Source: JAAFIP01 sp043766985
Lineage (GTDB): Bacteria > Pseudomonadota > Gammaproteobacteria > Burkholderiales > Burkholderiaceae_C
Reading direction: 5' to 3'
Assembly: GCA_043766985.1 (NCBI GenBank)
Contig: JAYUHM010000101.1
Span: forward strand, 3,176-67,175
DNA: 64,000 bases
In this document: piece after piece, positions 1 to 7,646 of the stretch
Numbering within the stretch: the first letter of the stretch is position 1
How the letters are laid out: the number at the start of each line of letters is the position of its first letter
Notes under the pieces: generated by a model
Database searches by the model: none
What the model was told of the DNA's origin: nothing
What the model saw: only the letters and a program-made list of their open reading frames with translations
Translations under genes and position numbers: made by a program

Positions 1-555
1 GCAACCGGTAATGACAGGCAGGGTGCTGACTTTGGCGGTTACGCTGCCGCTGCCAGAATATGACATGACCCGCGTGTCTATCGGGCCAGCGGGTGCGGGT
101 GCAACCTGCGCCAGTTTGGTTTTGGCCAGCTCGATGAAGGTTTGAAACTCAAACACCTGGCGCGTCACTTTGTAGCCCGCATCACGGAACACTTTTTCGG
201 CATAGGCCGCGGATGCGTCAAAACCGGGTGTGCCCGAGGTACGAATGCCATTGTTGGCATCGGCAATAGCCTGCAAAGCTGCCTGATGGCTACGCACACC
301 TTCTACGGTCATGCATTTCAATAATTTTTTGAAGCTGTCATTGGCCCGTTTGGTGCATTCCACTGCTTCGGGCTTTTCAGGCTTTTCGGGTTTGCCGCTG
401 GCCACGTCGGCGGCGGTTTTGAGGTCGCTTTGCGCTGTGGTGGTAGAGCCGTCACCGCCGCCGCAGGACGCGACCAGCAAGGCCGCCAGTGCGGCCAGGC
501 AGGCGCTGATCCAAAATTTCACACGCCCTTGTTGGTTCTTGTAGATTGGAAACAT
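1..555 (-). CDS. M28-family metallopeptidase lipoprotein, N-terminal part (runs off window)
   Basis: The minus strand is open from ATG at 555 to the window edge (185 codons, in frame). A GAGGAAAAG ribosome site lies just upstream. Residues 1-32 form a lipoprotein signal with lipobox VASC, followed by a Gly/Ser/Thr-rich linker and a Lys-Pro-Glu stretch. The segment after about residue 75 (HQAALQAIADANNG, then GTPGFDASAAYAEKVFRDAG) matches the start of M28 aminopeptidases that carry a PA domain, and the following YSGSGSVTAKV fits the start of that PA domain. The zinc-binding catalytic part would lie outside the window. Inference: an outer-membrane-anchored or periplasmic peptidase that scavenges peptides. 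It faces the same way as putA, 188 bp downstream of putA's stop. Family call is good, substrate unknown. Confidence 0.72.
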   Translation of the reverse strand, partial: MFPIYKNQQGRVKFWISACLAALAALLVASCGGGDGSTTTAQSDLKTAADVASGKPEKPEKPEAVECTKRANDSFKKLLKCMTVEGVRSHQAALQAIADANNGIRTSGTPGFDASAAYAEKVFRDAGYKVTRQVFEFQTFIELAKTKLAQVAPAPAGPIDTRVMSYSGSGSVTAKVSTLPVITGC

Positions 556-743
556 TTTCTTTTCCTCGGGTACTTTCGTGAAGGCACATGGCAAATGCAA
601 TCAATGCCCGGCGGCCTGCACCGATGAACCGCGGGGATCGTAAGGTAGCACCAACGTTGTAACGCCGCTAGGAATTAGGATGAACTGTTACGGTTTTCAC
701 ATGCGCTAACACCCGCCCTACATGCGGGGGTGCCCGCCTCAGG

Positions 744-3700
744 TCACGCCAGCAGGGCCACATTGCCCCCTGCCGCCGTGGTGTTGATGGTGATGGTTTG
801 CTCTACACAAAAGCGGTACAAATAGTGCGGGCCGCCTGCCTTGGGGCCGGTGCCGCTTTCTCCCTCACCGCCAAAGGCTTGTACACCCACCACGGCACCG
901 ATGATGTTGCGGTTGATGTACACGTTGCCAATGTGCGCAGCATGCGCCAAGGCGCTAGCGCGGCTGTCAATGCGGGTTTGAATGCCCAAGGTCAGGCCGT
1001 AGCCTAGGGCGTTGATCTGCGCTATCACCTGTGCGGGGTCGCCGCTGTAGCGCACTACTTGCAGCACGGGGCCGAAGATTTCGGCTTTAACATCGGCAAT
1101 GTGGGCTACCTCAAACAACTGAGGTACTATCATATTAATAGCAGCTTGTGCTATGTTCTGTTGGGCTGATAGCACTTTTTGTTGTGCATTTAAGCGTTCC
1201 AGGTGTTTTTGAATACCCTGATACGCCTGGGCATCAATGACACGGGGTACGTCGGTAGCCAGCTGGGCACTGTCGCCACACACCAGCTCGGCGGCGGCGC
1301 CTTGCACCATCTCTATCACGTGGTCGGCAATGGCCTCGTGCACGCACAGCAGGCGCAGGGCCGAACAGCGCTGGCCTGCGCTTTTAAAGGCGCTTTGCAC
1401 CACGGCGTCGCACACCTGCTCGGGTAGCGCGCTGCTGTCCACCACCATGGCGTTAATACCGCCAGTCTCGGCTATCAGTGGCGTGATGGGGCCGTCTTTG
1501 GCGGCCAAGGCGCGGTTGATAATTTTGGCCACCTGGGTAGAGCCGGTAAACACCACGCCCGCTATGCCTTGCAGCGCTACCAGCGTAGCGCCTACGGTTT
1601 CTCCGGGGCCGTGGCATAGCTGCAGCGCGGCTTGCGCCACATCCTTTGGCACGCCTGCGCTGTGCATGGCGGCATGCAACAGTTGCACCGCCTCCATCGC
1701 CACGCCGGGTGTTTGCTCGGCAGGCTTGGCCAGCACGGTGTTGCCGGTAGCCAGCGCTGCAGCCACCTGGCCCATAAAGATGGCCAGCGGGAAATTCCAC
1801 GGGCTGATGCACAGCCACACGCCGCGCGGCTTGAGCTGCAGGGTATTGGTCTCGCCGGTAACGCCGTACACCACGCCGTGGCTAGCACCGGGCATGGCGA
1901 TGGGTTGCATGATGCGCTGGGCCTCGTTGGCGTAGTAGCGCAAAAAGTCCACCGCCTCGCGCACCTCGGCCACTGCGTCGCCCCAGGTTTTAAAGGCTTC
2001 TTTCACCAACAGGGCGCAGAACTTGGGGGTTTGCAGCTCAAGCGCATCGGCAGCGCTGCGCAAGATGGTGGCGCGCTTTTCAACCGGCAGTTTGCTCCAT
2101 ATTTGGTAGCAGGTTGTGCTATATTTTAAAGCGCTGGCGGCTGATTTGGCATCAAACTCGGGCACCAGCGGCACGTGGGCAGTTTGCAGGGCTTGCAACA
2201 GCGGCGCGCGCATGCTGTCGTCTGCCAAGTCGATACCCACGCTGTTGGGGCGGCGGCTGCCGTACAGCTGGCGCGGCAGCGGCAGTGCCGAGGTATTGTC
2301 TAAACGCAGCGGCGAGGTTAGCAGTGCATCCAGGCCCACGGATTCGTCGGTGAGCTGGTGCACAAACGATGAATTGGCGCCGTTCTCCAGCAGACGGCGC
2401 ACCAAATAGGCCAACAGGTCGCGGTGCGCGCCGACGGGGGCGTACACCCGGCAGCGCACCAATGGGTTTTTCATTACCTCGCGGTAAATGCCCTCGCCCA
2501 TGCCATGCAGGCGTTGTAGCTCAAATCGAGGGCCGAGCGCGAGCGCCGACGGGCCACCCCTAGGCGCGAGGGCCCCACGCATCAGCAAAGCTGGTGCGCT
2601 CCCCCCCGCTGGGGGCAGCGCGGCACGCGTGGGGGCCATACTGGCCATTTGTAAGATGGCGGCGATGGTGCCAGCGTTATGGGTGGCAAACTGCGGGTAA
2701 ATCACATCGCCTTGCGCCAACAAGGCACGCGCGCAGGCCAGGTAGCTGACATCGGTGTGGTGCTTGTGCGTGAACACGGGGTAGTGCGGCAGGCCCATCT
2801 CTTGCGCCCGCTTGATCTCTGCGTCCCAGTAGGCGCCTTTCACCAGGCGGCACATCAGCTGAATACCGTGCCTGCGCGCCAGTGCGGCAATGTGCGCTAT
2901 CAAATCCAGCGCGCGGCTTTGGTACGCCTGCATGGCCAGGCCAAAACCGTGCCACTGTGGGTAGTGCGCGGCTATTTTTTCTACCAGCGCTTCAAACACG
3001 TCCAGCGACAGCTCCAGGCGGTCCACCTCCTCGGCGTCAATGGTGAGGTTGATATTGGCCTGCGCGGCCAGCTCGCACAGGCCCCACACGCGTGGCACCA
3101 GCTCGGCCATCACCCGGGCATGCTGCGTGTACTCGTAGCGTGGGTGCAAGGCGCTGAGCTTGATGGAAATGCCGTCGGCGGCGTACAGCGGGTTGACAGC
3201 ATCGCCAACCACCACATTTTTTTGCTCTTTTTGGCTGTCAGCCCCTTGTCTATGGGCACGAGCAGCTATTGACTTAATAGCATTGGTATAGCTGGCCAAG
3301 TAGCCTTGTGCATCGCGCTCAGTGCGCGCGCCCTCGCCCAGCATGTCGTAGCTGAAGCTCAGCGCGGGCGACTGGCGGGCAATGTCTTGGGCTTCTTCAA
3401 TGGTTTGCCCGAGAACAAATTGCTTGCCCAGCAAAGCCACCGCGCGCAAGGTAGCGGCTACCACCGTGCGCGCGCCCAGCTTGGCGATCAAGCCGGGTTG
3501 GGTGTTGGCGTCAGCAGGTAAAAAGTGTTTGCTCAAGCCGATGGCGGCAGACGACAAACGCGCCAACACCGCACCGCTTGCGTCGTTGCGATCGGCGCCG
3601 TCAAAGTCGGCGCGGCCCAGCTGGTCGGTGGTCAGGGCAATAGCGGTCTCCACATCGGGCACACGCAGCAGCGCCTCGGCCAAACGCATCAAGGCCAAGC

Positions 3701-3893
3701 CCTCGGCGCTGGAGATGGGGTACTCTTTGAGCAGCGACTCCATGGCCCAAAACGGCGGCGGGTTGTCGCGCACCGCCTGCACCCACGGCTTGGCCTGCGC
3801 CGCAGCAGCGGCCCAGTCCAGTGCACCTTGCAGGCTGGTCAGGCACTGGGCAACGGTGTCGGTTTCAGGGCGGTAGGCAGTGGGTAGTCGCAT
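744..3893 (-). CDS. putA: Bifunctional proline dehydrogenase / glutamate semialdehyde dehydrogenase PutA, with four in-frame insertions
   Basis: PutA oxidises proline to P5C (FAD, quinone-linked) and then to glutamate (NAD). I take ATG at 3893 (MRLPTAYRPE); a TTG start 15 bases upstream is also open. The protein has 1049 residues and no N-terminal ribbon-helix-helix, so it is the non-DNA-binding type, usually near 1000 residues. Proline dehydrogenase signatures include DAEEVDRLELSLD, RLVKGAYWD and FATHN. The aldehyde dehydrogenase half has FTGST, ETGGINAM (normally ETGGQNAM) and the catalytic Cys in GQRCSA near residue 842. The excess length is explained by segments encoded by repeats: near residue 214 (HRQGADSQKEQKNVV), 414-454 (a GC-rich insert after ILQMA), 591 (KYSTTCYQIW) and 911 (SAQQNIAQAAINM). 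All keep the frame. The likely regulator is the Lrp gene at 6952. Confidence 0.95.
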   Translation of the reverse strand: MRLPTAYRPETDTVAQCLTSLQGALDWAAAAAQAKPWVQAVRDNPPPFWAMESLLKEYPISSAEGLALMRLAEALLRVPDVETAIALTTDQLGRADFDGADRNDASGAVLARLSSAAIGLSKHFLPADANTQPGLIAKLGARTVVAATLRAVALLGKQFVLGQTIEEAQDIARQSPALSFSYDMLGEGARTERDAQGYLASYTNAIKSIAARAHRQGADSQKEQKNVVVGDAVNPLYAADGISIKLSALHPRYEYTQHARVMAELVPRVWGLCELAAQANINLTIDAEEVDRLELSLDVFEALVEKIAAHYPQWHGFGLAMQAYQSRALDLIAHIAALARRHGIQLMCRLVKGAYWDAEIKRAQEMGLPHYPVFTHKHHTDVSYLACARALLAQGDVIYPQFATHNAGTIAAILQMASMAPTRAALPPAGGSAPALLMRGALAPRGGPSALALGPRFELQRLHGMGEGIYREVMKNPLVRCRVYAPVGAHRDLLAYLVRRLLENGANSSFVHQLTDESVGLDALLTSPLRLDNTSALPLPRQLYGSRRPNSVGIDLADDSMRAPLLQALQTAHVPLVPEFDAKSAASALKYSTTCYQIWSKLPVEKRATILRSAADALELQTPKFCALLVKEAFKTWGDAVAEVREAVDFLRYYANEAQRIMQPIAMPGASHGVVYGVTGETNTLQLKPRGVWLCISPWNFPLAIFMGQVAAALATGNTVLAKPAEQTPGVAMEAVQLLHAAMHSAGVPKDVAQAALQLCHGPGETVGATLVALQGIAGVVFTGSTQVAKIINRALAAKDGPITPLIAETGGINAMVVDSSALPEQVCDAVVQSAFKSAGQRCSALRLLCVHEAIADHVIEMVQGAAAELVCGDSAQLATDVPRVIDAQAYQGIQKHLERLNAQQKVLSAQQNIAQAAINMIVPQLFEVAHIADVKAEIFGPVLQVVRYSGDPAQVIAQINALGYGLTLGIQTRIDSRASALAHAAHIGNVYINRNIIGAVVGVQAFGGEGESGTGPKAGGPHYLYRFCVEQTITINTTAAGGNVALLA
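1137..1181 (+). repeat. Dispersed repeat copy R1, inside putA
   Basis: It contains GCAGCTTGTGCTATGTTC followed by GTTGGGCTGATAGCAC, the same core as the other copies. It lies antisense to putA and is read there as SAQQNIAQAAINM, just ahead of the conserved KAEIFGPVL segment. Confidence 0.85.
2104..2136 (+). repeat. Dispersed repeat copy R2 (shortened), inside putA
   Basis: GGTAGCAGGTTGTGCTATAT followed by a truncated right part ending AAAGCGCT. Antisense to putA, where it is read as KYSTTCYQIW between the two catalytic halves. The central TTGGGCT part is missing. Confidence 0.65.
2525..2650. repeat. GC-rich putative inserted element in putA
   Basis: This very GC-rich stretch has CCCCCCGCTGGGGG at its centre. 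On the putA strand it encodes a low-complexity Ala/Gly/Pro/Leu/Arg segment of about 38 residues (APTRAALPPAGGSAP and onward) between ILQMA and FELQRLHGMGEG. Those two blocks are adjacent in ordinary PutA proteins, so the segment looks like an element inserted in frame. I see no second copy in this window, so calling it a repeat rests on recalled similar sequences in related genomes. Confidence 0.5.
3222..3282 (-). repeat. Dispersed repeat copy R3, inside putA
   Basis: On the minus strand it reads AATAGCTGCTCGTGCC, then GGGGCTGACAGCCAAAAA. It lies sense to putA and encodes SIAARAHRQGADSQKEQK between the conserved LGEGART and GISIKLSALHPRYE blocks. More diverged than R1. Confidence 0.7.
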
Positions 3894-4159
3894 AAAAGAT
3901 CCATACAAACAGGGTATTGGGCTATCTTTAGGCTAAATGCACCGAATTTTTATCTGTATTTTGCGCTTTGGTAGTGATAAATTTTTCGCCCGACTGTTGG
4001 GGAACACCAGCATCGCCAACCAAGGCGCGAGCTGCCCAAAAGTAGCCCCATCAAGCACCAACAGCGGGCTGCGCCCCACACTTAAGCAGCGACTTTGCCG
4101 TAACCCGCCATCTTTGTGGCTTAATCTACGGTTAACTCACATTTTTACTGGAGCCCTCC

Positions 4160-4327
4160 ATGGCCGACAAAATCAGAACCGAAGCAGACCGTAAACGCAG
4201 CCCCAAGCCCATTTTGCCCAATGGCGTAACCATGCCGGTCAGCCGCGGCCAAAAGCGCAGCCTGGAGCGCGGTAGCGCCACCCGCAACAAAAAGAACGCC
4301 GGCAAGCGCGCAAAAAAGGGCGGCTAA
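4160..4327 (+). CDS. Small highly basic protein, 55 residues, unknown
   Basis: ATG at 4160 has a GGAG ribosome site about 10 bases upstream, and the frame runs 55 codons to TAA at 4325. The protein begins MADKIRTEADRKRSPKPILP and ends RNKKNAGKRAKKGG. It is rich in Lys and Arg, has no membrane segment and is probably nucleic-acid associated (inference from charge only). A strong hairpin terminator follows 8 bases after the stop, which supports a real transcription unit. It sits between putA and the response regulator gene and is transcribed away from putA. I do not recognise a named family. Confidence 0.6.
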   Translation: MADKIRTEADRKRSPKPILPNGVTMPVSRGQKRSLERGSATRNKKNAGKRAKKGG

Positions 4328-4335
4328 AGCCCGCC

Positions 4336-4366
4336 AAGGCAAGTGGCGCCACGCCACTTGCCTTTA
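4336..4366. terminator. Bidirectional hairpin terminator
   Basis: A perfect 13-bp stem, AAGGCAAGTGGCG against CGCCACTTGCCTT, with a 3-base loop, followed by TTT on the plus strand. It lies between the converging small basic gene and the response regulator and can serve both. Confidence 0.8.
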
Positions 4367-4376
4367 CCGGGTCTGC

Positions 4377-5027
4377 TCACAGCCGAGAAACGGCAAACGC
4401 CACCACCTCGGCGCCGCTGCGCAGGCCCAGCTTTTTCTTGATGTTTGCACGGTGTACGTCTACCGTGCGGGCACTCAGTTCCAGGTTGTATGCAATCTCT
4501 TTAGTCGTTTGCCCGCGGCCTATCTTCTCCAGCACTTGCACTTCACGCAGCGACATCAAGGCCTGCTGCGCTGAGCGCGCACAGTCGGCCACTGGTCGAC
4601 GCAAACGCGAAGACACCACGCGGTTCAGCAATTGCGCGCTCACCTGCGGGCTGACCCAGCGGTTACCCATCAGTAGCTCGGTGGCGGCATGCACTACCAG
4701 GGCCTGTGCTTTCTCCTTCATCAGATAGCCTTGCGCTCCCAGGCCCAGCACCTGCTCGGCGTAGATCAACTCATCGTGCATGGACACCACCAGCACGGGC
4801 CGTGGTGCCTGGGCTTTCACCATCGCGCTCACGGTGTCCAGACCGTGAGAGTCGGGCAGCGACATGTCGGTGATCAGCAAATCGGGCTGTAGATGCGCTA
4901 TCGCGCTGCGTGCCGACTGCAGATTTGCAGCATGGCCCAGCACGGAAAATTCGGGCTTACTTTTAAGTAATACTTCCAGACCAAAACGCACAATGTCGTG
5001 GTCATCAACGATAAAGATGGATTTCAT
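4377..5027 (-). CDS. NarL/FixJ-type response regulator
   Basis: A 216-residue two-domain regulator starting at ATG 5027 (MKSIFIVDDHD). The receiver domain shows the acidic pair D8-D9, the phosphoacceptor D54 in LLITDMSLPD, and the conserved Lys in GYLMKEKA. The C-terminal LuxR-type helix-turn-helix runs from about residue 150 (LREVQVLEKIGRGQTTKEIAYNL, then ARTVDVHRANIKKKLG). It is divergent from the histidine kinase gene at 5324 across a gap of about 300 bp, and the two very probably form one two-component system. The signal and target genes are unknown. An alternative TTG start lies three codons upstream. Confidence 0.88.
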   Translation of the reverse strand: MKSIFIVDDHDIVRFGLEVLLKSKPEFSVLGHAANLQSARSAIAHLQPDLLITDMSLPDSHGLDTVSAMVKAQAPRPVLVVSMHDELIYAEQVLGLGAQGYLMKEKAQALVVHAATELLMGNRWVSPQVSAQLLNRVVSSRLRRPVADCARSAQQALMSLREVQVLEKIGRGQTTKEIAYNLELSARTVDVHRANIKKKLGLRSGAEVVAFAVSRL

Positions 5028-5323
5028 TAAGAACAATTAACTACACAAATTCAACTCTGGCAACTGCCAGTGCACTGCATCCGGGGCCGTACGCACCGGG
5101 CTACATTTTTAGCAATGGCTTGCAGCTTAAGGCAAGGAGGCTAGCTTACACAGCGCAGTATCCACTACGTAGTTCAGCCATACCATTTATGCACAAGTAC
5201 TTAGCCATCTAAAGCATGCTTGCACGGTACGCTTGGCCGCGCCTGCTACCCTTGCTTTATGCCATGCCGCGATTACATTGCATTAACCATTCTTAAATAA
5301 CTCTTTGACTGGGTCCGACCATC
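5028..5323. other. Divergent intergenic region between response regulator and kinase genes
   Basis: About 300 bp with no credible reading frame. It must hold both promoters. I see no clear operator palindrome or repeat copy. Confidence 0.5.
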
Positions 5324-6049
5324 ATGTCTGCTCCTGTCCTTCCCGATGATGCTCCCCAGCTTGGCAAACCAGGCGATTTTGAAAGCCTGCTGATCGCCCA
5401 GCTGGAGGCGCAACAAACGCATATTGCGCAAGAGCTGCACGACGCCGTGGGCTCGCGGCTGGCAGCCATCATGATGATGTTGGGCGCTGTCAAAGCCCTG
5501 CATGCGCAGGACAAGGTGGCACGAGCGGCCCTGGCCCAGGTGATTGCGCATGTAGAGGTGACGGCCGAGGCCACCCGCAGGCTGGCGCGGGGCCTGATGC
5601 CCGTAGACACCGCGCCGGGCGGGCTTTGGCGCATGCTGGAGCGTTTGTGCGCAGACTACGACCAGCTGCAGGGCCTGGCCTGCAGCTTCGCCATGCAAGG
5701 TAACTTTGACAGCGTACCGCACACCACCGCCAACCACCTCTATCGCATCGCCCAGGAGGCCATTACCAATGCACTGCGCCACGGGCGGGCACGCCAGATC
5801 ACGCTGTCCCTGGTGCAGCAGGGCGCACACTACGAGATGGCCATCAGTGACGATGGCGCGGGCTGGAACATGGCCCATGCTGCTGCCCACACGGTGGGCG
5901 CGGGCCTGCGCTCGGTGCGCATGCGCTGCACCATCATCCAGGCAGAGCTGACCATTCAGTCAAGCTTGCTGCACGGAACGTCCCTAAAAGTAGTATGGAC
6001 TGCCGCACCTGATAACTCGAAAGAATTGCTATTGCGTGCAACTACTTAG
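5324..6049 (+). CDS. Soluble sensor histidine kinase, HisKA_3 type
   Basis: A 241-residue NarX/UhpB-like kinase. The dimerisation/phosphoacceptor helix has HIAQELHDAVGSRLAAI with phospho-His at residue 39. The ATPase domain has the N-box EAITNALRHGRA near 145-156, a D-box ISDDGAGW and a G-box VGAGLRSVRMR. There are only about 25 residues before the kinase core, with no membrane helix or PAS domain, so any sensing is intracellular or by a partner protein. The product most likely phosphorylates the divergent regulator at 4377. The start is ATG 5324; no strong ribosome site is visible. Confidence 0.86.
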   Translation: MSAPVLPDDAPQLGKPGDFESLLIAQLEAQQTHIAQELHDAVGSRLAAIMMMLGAVKALHAQDKVARAALAQVIAHVEVTAEATRRLARGLMPVDTAPGGLWRMLERLCADYDQLQGLACSFAMQGNFDSVPHTTANHLYRIAQEAITNALRHGRARQITLSLVQQGAHYEMAISDDGAGWNMAHAAAHTVGAGLRSVRMRCTIIQAELTIQSSLLHGTSLKVVWTAAPDNSKELLLRATT

Positions 6050-6178
6050 CAGCCTGCGCCAAATCGGCTAGCGCCGTAGGCAGGAATGCCCGCACACTAC
6101 CTATCGCCAACGTTAATTGTTTCATTTAGTAAGCACCCTCCTTAGCGTTGCAAACCAGGTTGAATTCCTTACCCAGCC

Positions 6179-6832
6179 ATGCAAACCATAGCTTCCACCT
6201 ATATCCGCACATCCCAGGGTCGTGTCACGGCTTTCAGTACTGTGACCACGCTGTCCCCACAGTTCAAGATGCTGTTGCAGGCAGTCGATGGCAAAACTTC
6301 GTCCAGCATGCTGGCGTCACAGTTTTCCAGCATGGGCAATGTTGTGCAATGGCTTGGCCAGTTAGAGGCAGCCGGGCTGATCGAAGATAGAGGTGCCCTG
6401 GGCCGCACCGCTGCGTTTGAGCAAAATAGTGATGATATCTGGGGCCATTCGCGCGCACCCGCGCTGCGGCCCGCCTTGCATGTGGTAACTGCTGCACGGG
6501 CACCGAGCGCCAACGCACTCAGCCTGCAGCCTCCTGCCTGGCAGCCCACTGCAGCGGCGGGCCTGGAAGGCGACGTGCCGCCGCGCTCCATGGAAAACCT
6601 TCTGGCTGAACTCACCCAGCAGATTGCCGATGAGATGGCCACTTTTGTACTGACCTACCTGCCCACCCAGGCCTACCTTCTGCTGCGGGAGCTGGAAACC
6701 CTGCGCACTCCCGCCCAGCTCAAGGCCACCCTGCCCAGCTACGAAGCGATGGTAGGTTCCGCAGGGCAAGCGGGCCGCCAGCACATGGCAGACCTGCAGC
6801 ACCGGATTGCAAGGCAGTTTATTGCGAGCTGA
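6179..6832 (+). CDS. Hypothetical protein with a winged-helix-like N-terminal segment
   Basis: A 217-residue protein. Residues 22-65 (SPQFKMLLQAVDGKTSSSML, then VVQWLGQLEAAGLIEDRG) resemble the short winged-helix module that reads like 'ongoing growth of a DNA-binding wing' in regulators with LxxVDGxxs...LxxLxxxGLI. A proline/alanine-rich linker follows, then a helical C-terminal part (LLAELTQQIADEMATFVLTYLP). It is codirectional with the kinase gene, 129 bp downstream. It may be an output partner of that two-component system, which is inference. No named family recognised. Confidence 0.55.
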   Translation: MQTIASTYIRTSQGRVTAFSTVTTLSPQFKMLLQAVDGKTSSSMLASQFSSMGNVVQWLGQLEAAGLIEDRGALGRTAAFEQNSDDIWGHSRAPALRPALHVVTAARAPSANALSLQPPAWQPTAAAGLEGDVPPRSMENLLAELTQQIADEMATFVLTYLPTQAYLLLRELETLRTPAQLKATLPSYEAMVGSAGQAGRQHMADLQHRIARQFIAS

Positions 6833-6951
6833 AGGGCTCCCGCCCAAGCAACCATTGGGCAAGCAGCAGTGTTTTTAATGGCGCTCAAAATTCGAGGCGT
6901 AAAACGCACAATCCACCGAGAAAATTAGTAAATACTGCATAAAATTGCAAT

Positions 6952-7434
6952 ATGTTATCTAATTTTGAAACTTCCGACTCCCTGGATAAAATCGACCTGA
7001 AGATCTTGAATGCGCTGCAATCTGACGGCCGCATCAGTAACCTCAAACTCGCCGAAGTCGTCGCTCTCAGCCCCACGGCGGTGCTGGCGCGCACCCAGCG
7101 TTTGCAGCGCGACGGCTACATTCTGGGCTACGAGGCACGGCTGAATCCCGCCAAACTGGGCCGGGGCCTGATGGTATTTGTAGAGGTGTTGCTCGAGCGC
7201 ACCACGCCCCAGGTGTTTGAGCAGTTTAAAGCCGCCGCCCAGGCCCGCCCGGAGATCATGGAGTGCCATATGGTGGCGGGGGGCTTTGACTATTTGCTCA
7301 AAACCCGTGTACGCGACATGGCCGCCTACCGCGAGTTTGCCGGTAACGCCCTGTGGCAACTGCCCGGCGTGCGCGAGACGCGCACCTACGCGGTGATGGA
7401 AGAAGTGAAAGAGACGACGCGCTTGGTCCTGTGA
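6952..7434 (+). CDS. Lrp/AsnC family regulator, PutR-like
   Basis: A 160-residue Lrp-type regulator. The N-terminal helix-turn-helix (DKIDLKILNALQSDGRISNL, then LAEVVALSPTAVLARTQRL) is followed by a RAM ligand-binding domain (GYEARLNPAKLGRGLMVFVEVLL; ECHMVAGGFDYLLKTRV). The start is ATG 6952 behind an AT-rich 120-bp leader. Proteins of this subgroup activate putA in response to proline in alpha- and betaproteobacteria. Here the gene lies 3 kb from putA rather than directly beside it, so the assignment as putA activator is plausible but not shown. Confidence 0.85.
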   Translation: MLSNFETSDSLDKIDLKILNALQSDGRISNLKLAEVVALSPTAVLARTQRLQRDGYILGYEARLNPAKLGRGLMVFVEVLLERTTPQVFEQFKAAAQARPEIMECHMVAGGFDYLLKTRVRDMAAYREFAGNALWQLPGVRETRTYAVMEEVKETTRLVL

Positions 7435-7646
7435 AGTGTGTGGCGCTGATGACAGTAGCATGCGAGCATTTGTTCACATAAACCGCCAGAGACGTAGCCA
7501 GCGCGCCGCGCGCCAGCCAGCTAGCTAGCGCCTTTGCTGTTTATTTAAGCGCGCACCACTTTAATGCGAACTAAGCCCGTTAACATCTTCTCCAACTCCG
7601 CACGCCCGCTGGGTTCTTTGTATCGCATGTCGTTAGGTGCCTAGGT
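7435..7646. other. Intergenic, nothing identified
   Basis: 212 bp between the Lrp gene and the next gene. No terminator with a T-run, no repeat copy and no good reading frame seen. Confidence 0.4.

Noticed and set aside
700..735. ACCCGC...GCGGG hairpin after putA as a terminator
   Set aside because: Only a 5-bp stem and no T-run on the putA strand.
6046..6078. TAGCAGCCTGCGCC and GGCTAGCGCC after the histidine kinase gene as a repeat copy
   Set aside because: Only the ends match, and the TTGGGCT element is missing; too weak to list as a copy.
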